Positions 59,565 to 64,000 of a stretch of 64,000 nucleotides of DNA are shown here, piece after piece. The notes beneath the pieces are model-generated. The model did not search any database. It worked only from the letters and a program-made list of their open reading frames with translations, and was not told where the DNA came from. This DNA comes from Thermogemmatispora sp042408965 (GTDB taxonomy: Bacteria; Chloroflexota; Ktedonobacteria; Ktedonobacterales; Ktedonobacteraceae). The stretch spans positions 1 through 64,000 of the forward strand of contig JBHOQN010000089.1 of the NCBI GenBank assembly GCA_042408965.1. Reading direction: 5' to 3'. Numbering within the stretch: the stretch's first letter is position 1; each line of letters opens with the position of its first letter. A program made the translations under genes and the position numbers.

Positions 59565-61349
59565 CTAGGGTCCGGTCTTGGGCGTCGGACTGGGCGTCGG
59601 GCTGGGCGTCGGACTGGGCGTCGGGCTGGGCGTCGGACTGGGCGTCGGTCTGGGCGTCGGGCTGGGCGTCGGACTGGGCGTCGCCGTAGGACTGGTAGTA
59701 GCTGTCGGTGAGGCCGTCGCCAGGTTTTCGACGTAGAGAACGACGCTCTGACCCGTTGGCAGGGTGTCACCGCTCTTCGGCGAGGTGCGATCGACATAAT
59801 TGGCCGGCTTCGTGGGATCGAAGCCATCGGCCTGGACCGTAAAGGGAATGCCCTGACTGCGCAGGATGGCCTCTGCTCCGGCCAGGGTATTGCCCACCAG
59901 GCCATCGGGGACGATCACTGTCAGAGGTTTCTGCTGCAGATCAACCAGGATCGTTGAGCCGCGCGGGGCCAGGGCCGGCGGCTGAGGCGACTGCCTCACC
60001 ACGTAGCCCGAGGTCAGGCCGTTGTGCACCTGCAGGACGAAGCCAGCGCTGGTGGCCTTTGTTATGGCATCCTGATAACTGAGGCCAACCAGCGAGGGCA
60101 CAGGCACCTCCGCTGGCGGCGGAGTGGCGGCCGGCGACGTACGCAGGAAGGGGATAAAGCCCAGAACGGCCGCCAGGTAGATGCTGAAGCCCAGCAGCAG
60201 CAGCGTCGCGATCAAGATAATAGCAGTGATAATACCAGCAGCACGCGACTCTCGCTCACCCGCCAGGCTATCGCGCTGAAAGGGCAGGGTTGTACCAGAC
60301 TGCAGCACCGCGCCATACGCCTCCGGCCTGGCCATCTGCTGCTCTGGCGAGGCATAGGCAGTCGGAGAGGCGATATTGGCAGGCGCGGCACGCCGATCAT
60401 AGCTCGGTGGCAGCACCAGGGCCTCATTACTACGCCGCGGGCCGGCAGCGGCCGTTGGCGGCGACTGATAGAGCATCGTGGGCGCCGCAGGATTGACCCC
60501 CTCAGGAGAGGCCTCCGCAAGGTCACTTTCGCCCAGCACCTCCAGCTCCCGCGCCAGCATGCTGCCATCACGGAAGCGCATCTCCGGCGTCTTCTCCAGA
60601 CAGCGCAGAATGATATCCTCCAGCGCCGGAGGAATCGCCGGATTGTACTGACTGGGGGGCACCGGCGGATCTTGAATGTGTTGCATCGCCACCGCCACCG
60701 GCGTATCGCCCTCAAAGGGGGTGCGCCCGGTGAGCATCTCGTACATCACAATACCGAGCGCATAGACATCAGCAGCCGGGCTGACAATCTCGCCCTGGGC
60801 CTGCTCCGGCGCATAGTACTGCACCGTCCCCAGGGTCATGCCAGTCGTTGTGAGACGCTCGGCATTGATATCCTTGTAGACGCTTGCGATACCAAAATCA
60901 GTCAGCTTGATCGAGCCATCGCGCCCGACCAGAATGTTCTGGGGTTTGACGTCACGATGGACGATGCCACGGCGGTGGGCTGCCCCCAGACCCAGGGCCA
61001 CATCATGAGCGATGATGATCGCCCGCTCCACATCCAGCACCCCACGCGAGCGCAGATAGCGCCGCAGATCCGTCCCTTCGACCAGCTCCATCACGATATA
61101 GTAGTTTCCATCGCTCTGCCCGTAGTCGTAGACCTGCACGATATTGGGATGCTGCAGGGCAGAGGCCGCCTTCGCCTCTCGCTGGAAGCGCGTCACGAAC
61201 TTGGGATCGGTGCTGTATACCTCCCGCAGCACCTTGATCGCCACCGTCCGATCCATGCGCAGGTCTCGCCCGCGATAGATGGTCGCCATGCCCCCCCGCC
61301 CAATGGGGTCTTGTAGCTGGTATCGCTCGCCCAGAACTTCAGTTTGCAT
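59565..61349 (-). CDS. Membrane serine/threonine kinase with PASTA domains
   Basis: Hanks-type kinase sensing cell-wall fragments (family knowledge). The catalytic domain has GRGGMATIY, Lys39 (VAIKV), HRDVKPQN with Asp133, and DFG (151-153). A ~105-residue juxtamembrane linker leads to the TM helix (372-397). Outside are two PASTA units (about 413-480, 484-548) and a Pro/Thr/Ser tail to residue 594, encoded by 12-bp repeats. GGAGAG lies 5 nt before ATG 61349. No partner phosphatase is adjacent; SelB is upstream on the same strand. Confidence 0.93.
   Translation of the reverse strand: MQTEVLGERYQLQDPIGRGGMATIYRGRDLRMDRTVAIKVLREVYSTDPKFVTRFQREAKAASALQHPNIVQVYDYGQSDGNYYIVMELVEGTDLRRYLRSRGVLDVERAIIIAHDVALGLGAAHRRGIVHRDVKPQNILVGRDGSIKLTDFGIASVYKDINAERLTTTGMTLGTVQYYAPEQAQGEIVSPAADVYALGIVMYEMLTGRTPFEGDTPVAVAMQHIQDPPVPPSQYNPAIPPALEDIILRCLEKTPEMRFRDGSMLARELEVLGESDLAEASPEGVNPAAPTMLYQSPPTAAAGPRRSNEALVLPPSYDRRAAPANIASPTAYASPEQQMARPEAYGAVLQSGTTLPFQRDSLAGERESRAAGIITAIILIATLLLLGFSIYLAAVLGFIPFLRTSPAATPPPAEVPVPSLVGLSYQDAITKATSAGFVLQVHNGLTSGYVVRQSPQPPALAPRGSTILVDLQQKPLTVIVPDGLVGNTLAGAEAILRSQGIPFTVQADGFDPTKPANYVDRTSPKSGDTLPTGQSVVLYVENLATASPTATTSPTATPSPTPSPTPRPTPSPTPSPTPSPTPSPTPSPTPKTGP
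59581..59686. repeat. 12-bp coding repeat (SPTP tail)
   Basis: Eight or more units of GGCGTCGGACTG and single-base variants (GGGCTG, GGTCTG endings) encode the repeating SPTP tail of the PASTA kinase on the minus strand. Unit loss or gain keeps the frame. Confidence 0.88.
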
Positions 61350-61701
61350 AGCTCTCCGCTTTGACCGTACAGCCCATCAGGAGGGACCATAGCCTCTGCC
61401 CGGCCTGAGCGCGTCTCCAGCGCGCAGCGGCGGCCTCCCTCTCCCTCCTACGCCACACACGTGAGCGCACCCTCCCGATGGGACAGGACGCCCCTGGGGA
61501 ACGCCCTGTTATGGACGATAAACGCAGGATGCCCGGTAAACCACAATTGCGCCCCTTATTGTAGCGCATTCTCTGTTCATTGGGAACATCTCTTTCAGAG
61601 AACAGGACACAGAACAGGTGTAATATCAACCAGCCGCCAGGCCCGTAAGCACTGGCAGCCCCTGGCCTCCCCAGCTTCAGGTCTGGCCGACTCTACCCTG
61701 G
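61350..61701. other. Gap between kinase and selB
   Basis: TACAAT on the minus strand (61558-61563) is a possible kinase -10 element. No gene or SECIS-like element identified. Confidence 0.35.
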
Positions 61702-63618
61702 TCAGGCGCCGGCCGGCTGGTGCAGCAGCATACGCTCGTCACCTGAGCGTCGAGTGATGTGCTGCTCATCCAGATGCTCCAGCAGAGGTAGCACGTATTT
61801 GCGTGTTGTGCCCAGCAGATCGCGGGCCTGGGCCACAGTGATCGTGCCATGCTCCTGCAGATAGGCTCTAATCCTGGCCACGGCCTGCTGATAGGCCTCG
61901 TGCAGGAAGAGCGTCTGCTCCCCCACGCGCACCAGTCGTCCCTGTTCGATCAGAGCGCCTACAATCTCCGGGCCAGCGAGGGCCTCAGCTTCCGCTCTCG
62001 TCGGGGGCGCGTAGGGTTGGTCACGAAAATGCTGGAGCAGGCGCTGGACCGCACGCTCCTGCTCGGCTGTAAAGGTTGGTGTAAAGCCCGGCAGACGGAT
62101 CAGTGCGCTGGCCGTCTCTGCCTCAACCAGCCGGCCTTCGGCCTGCAGCGTGTGAAAGACCTCCGCCGCCAGGCGCGGCGCGAGGCGCAGGCGCGCACGC
62201 CACTCCTCTCTGGAGAGACCTCCACGCAAGGGATGCTGCTGATGGTACTCCCGGATCAGCCGCAGGGCCTCGTCTACCAGAGCCTGCCAGACCGTCTGCG
62301 CCATCCAGCAGGCTCCCACACGTCGTACTCGCCTCAGTGATAACAACGTCTCCAGGGCGTGCTGCGTCACAGGCTGGGTGAGATTACTCAGTCGCGCAAT
62401 CTCCTCCAGCTCGTAAGCCGGCCAGGCCGGGCGTCCTCCAGAGGGGCGCCCCTGGCGAGAGAGCAGAGCCAGCACCAGTTCCTCTGGCTCGCCACGCTCC
62501 AGGGTCTCCAGGGCCTGCAGCACCTCTGCACGGAAGCGCCGGTGATAGACCGGATGGACATCGACGATCTGGCCGCCCCCTACGGTCATGCCTGGCGAGG
62601 GGATGCGCAGAATAAAGCGATCCTGGCGCTCCACTACGGCCTGGCCCTGCAGACGGAGCTGCGCCCAGGCACTCCCTCCCGGCCGCAGCTCCTGGCAATC
62701 GAGCAGCCTGACTGTGGCAGGGAGCACCCGCGCGCCACAATAGAAGTCGACGAGCGCATTGTGCACCAGCGGCCGGGGCGCCTCGGCCAGGAGCTGCAAG
62801 CGCACATCGATCAGGCTGGTGGGACACAGCAGCCCCGGCAGGCTCACGACATCGCCGCGCTCTAGATCGCTGCGCGCCACCCCGGCCAGGTTGAGCGCCG
62901 CTCGCCGTCCCGGCAGCGCCACTTCCACGGCCTGCCGATGTGTCTGGAGCGAACGAATACGGGACCTCAGGCCCTGCGGCAGAATCTCCACCTCCTGGCC
63001 AGGGCGGAGGCTCCCATCGAGCAGGGTTCCGGTGACAATGGTGCCAAAGCCGGTTAGCGTAAAGACGCGATCGATCGGCAGCCGCGGCCTCCCCAGGTCC
63101 TGGCGTTCGGGAAGTGCGGCGACTATCTCGTCGAGACGCGCGAGCAACTCCGGTAGTCCCTGACCGCTGTAAGCCGAGACGGGAACGATCGGTGCCCCGG
63201 CCAGCGTCGTCCGTTGCAGGTGGGCCGCCACCTCCTCGCGCACCAGCTCCAGCCATTCCTCATGCACCAGGTCAACCCTGGTCAGGGCCACCACGCCGCG
63301 CTGCACACGCAGCAGATCGAGAATGGCCAGATGCTCGCGTGTCTGTGGCATCACTCCCTCATCGGCGGCGACTACCAGCAGGGCTGCGTCGATGCCACCG
63401 ACCCCTGCCAGCATATTCTTGATGAAGCCCTCATGGCCTGGCACATCCACCACACTGATCTCACGTCCGCTGGGCAGCTTCAGCCAGGCAAAGCCCAGGT
63501 CAATGGTCATTCCGCGGGCCTTCTCCTCGGCCAGACGATCGGGATCAATGCCCGTCAGGGCCTTCACCAGCGTCGACTTGCCGTGGTCAATATGGCCAGC
63601 CGTGCCTATACACGTCAT
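61702..63618 (-). CDS. selB: Selenocysteine-specific elongation factor SelB
   Basis: A 638-residue GTPase that delivers Sec-tRNA to UGA codons marked by a SECIS hairpin. The G domain opens GTAGHIDHGKST (5-16), with RGMTIDLGFAW, DVPGHEGF and the specificity region ALTRVDLV. EF-Tu-like beta-barrels follow (VFTLTGFGTIVTGTLLDG), and the C-terminal winged-helix domains (AQARDLLGTTRKYVLPLLEHLD) bind SECIS RNA. This C-terminus separates it from EF-Tu. The ribosome-binding site is weak. No selA, selD, selenoprotein or tRNA-Sec was found in the window. Confidence 0.94.
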   Translation of the reverse strand: MTCIGTAGHIDHGKSTLVKALTGIDPDRLAEEKARGMTIDLGFAWLKLPSGREISVVDVPGHEGFIKNMLAGVGGIDAALLVVAADEGVMPQTREHLAILDLLRVQRGVVALTRVDLVHEEWLELVREEVAAHLQRTTLAGAPIVPVSAYSGQGLPELLARLDEIVAALPERQDLGRPRLPIDRVFTLTGFGTIVTGTLLDGSLRPGQEVEILPQGLRSRIRSLQTHRQAVEVALPGRRAALNLAGVARSDLERGDVVSLPGLLCPTSLIDVRLQLLAEAPRPLVHNALVDFYCGARVLPATVRLLDCQELRPGGSAWAQLRLQGQAVVERQDRFILRIPSPGMTVGGGQIVDVHPVYHRRFRAEVLQALETLERGEPEELVLALLSRQGRPSGGRPAWPAYELEEIARLSNLTQPVTQHALETLLSLRRVRRVGACWMAQTVWQALVDEALRLIREYHQQHPLRGGLSREEWRARLRLAPRLAAEVFHTLQAEGRLVEAETASALIRLPGFTPTFTAEQERAVQRLLQHFRDQPYAPPTRAEAEALAGPEIVGALIEQGRLVRVGEQTLFLHEAYQQAVARIRAYLQEHGTITVAQARDLLGTTRKYVLPLLEHLDEQHITRRSGDERMLLHQPAGA

Positions 63619-63732
63619 GGTTCACCGTTCGAGTATCTCGCTCGTGTGCCTCCTTCCACAGGGGAAACGCGAGCCTCCAGTTCAACAGATTCACGGGTCA
63701 CCTGCTAGTATACATCTTCCCGCCCTCAGCGG

Positions 63733-63945
63733 CTACCGTTCTCTCGCCGTTGCCCGCTCTGCAACGCCAACCGGCAGAAACTCCCGCCTGGCGCGCTCGT
63801 GCCGCGGAATCAAGAGCGCCAGCGCTAGCGCATCGTCATAGACCAGGCCATAGAGGCGCCTGGCCGTGGAGACGAGGCCCCGGAGCATCGTGGGCGAGGC
63901 TGACCGACCGCACTTCTTCTTCCCGCAAGGACACAGCGTTAGCAC
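63733..63945 (-). CDS. Small Cys-rich protein upstream of selB (uncertain)
   Basis: A 70-residue frame from GTG 63945, with AAGGAGGG almost touching the start codon, begins LTLCPCGKKKCGRS: three cysteines in a knuckle-like CxCxxxxC pattern. The rest is Leu/Ala/Arg-rich helix (MLRGLVSTARRLYGLVYDDALALAL). The frame stays open to GTG 63993. It lies 114 nt upstream of selB on the same strand. No family recognised; it may be a chance frame in GC-rich DNA. Confidence 0.4.
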   Translation of the reverse strand: MLTLCPCGKKKCGRSASPTMLRGLVSTARRLYGLVYDDALALALLIPRHERARREFLPVGVAERATARER

Positions 63946-64000
63946 GTCCCTCCTTGGCGTCTGCCCCTTCAGAAGATATAATGAAACCAGCACACATCAG

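Overview
GC-rich bacterial chromosome. The gene content (kumamolisin-type S53 protease, R2-like ligand-binding oxidase, several acyl-CoA synthetases and thiolases, TPR and TIR/NTPase giant proteins, PASTA kinase, SelB, trehalose synthesis genes) fits a heterotrophic, spore- or mycelium-forming Chloroflexota of the Ktedonobacteria/Thermogemmatispora type. That assignment is inferred from protein style and context, not from a database search. I saw no rRNA, tRNA, CRISPR array, insertion sequence or prophage block.

Layout. 1-240: array of identical small hairpins leading directly into an acyl-CoA synthetase gene. 2.1-6.0 kb: small accessory genes, including a frameshifted and truncated nucleotidyltransferase behind its partner gene, a cupin and a VOC protein. 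6.4-11.4 kb: a giant minus-strand TIR-NTPase-helical-repeat protein whose 5' side is a ~72-copy array of a 7-bp unit. 11.6-18.5 kb: small regulators, a ten-repeat TPR protein, a membrane protein and its paralogue interrupted by an in-frame amber codon, then an XRE/MmyB-like regulator. 18.7-28.1 kb: a plus-strand fatty-acid beta-oxidation cluster (acyl-CoA synthetase, acyl-CoA dehydrogenase, MaoC-like hydratase, thiolase, FadN-type bifunctional enzyme, R2lox) divergent from that regulator.

28.8-39.5 kb: sugar-ABC ATPase, small helical protein, methyltransferase, HTH-GAF regulator, anchored NTF2-like protein, excisionase-type HTH, orphan response regulator, cytidine deaminase, YbdK-like ligase and ribosomal protein L9. 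39.5-45.6 kb: a minus-strand acyl-CoA operon (NHL lipoprotein, CoA-transferase A and B, enoyl-CoA hydratase, thiolase) and an orphan XdhC. 45.9-53 kb: a putative Rad52/Sak-like annealing protein with a 69-residue partner, an alpha/beta hydrolase lacking its nucleophile, enolase, HisC, a membrane protein and RNase PH. 53.3-64 kb: convergent otsA/otsB, TerC, secreted S53 protease, PASTA kinase and SelB.

Functional themes: complete fatty-acid activation and beta-oxidation under a probable ligand-sensing regulator; a second CoA-transferase pathway for an unknown acyl substrate; trehalose synthesis and dephosphorylation; and an unusual amount of repeat-driven sequence (hairpin array, heptamer array, A-free tract, 12-bp coding repeats, 67-bp and ~81-bp duplications). 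The best candidates for something new are the hairpin array at 1-235, the heptamer array with the TIR-NTPase gene, and R2lox placed in the beta-oxidation cluster.
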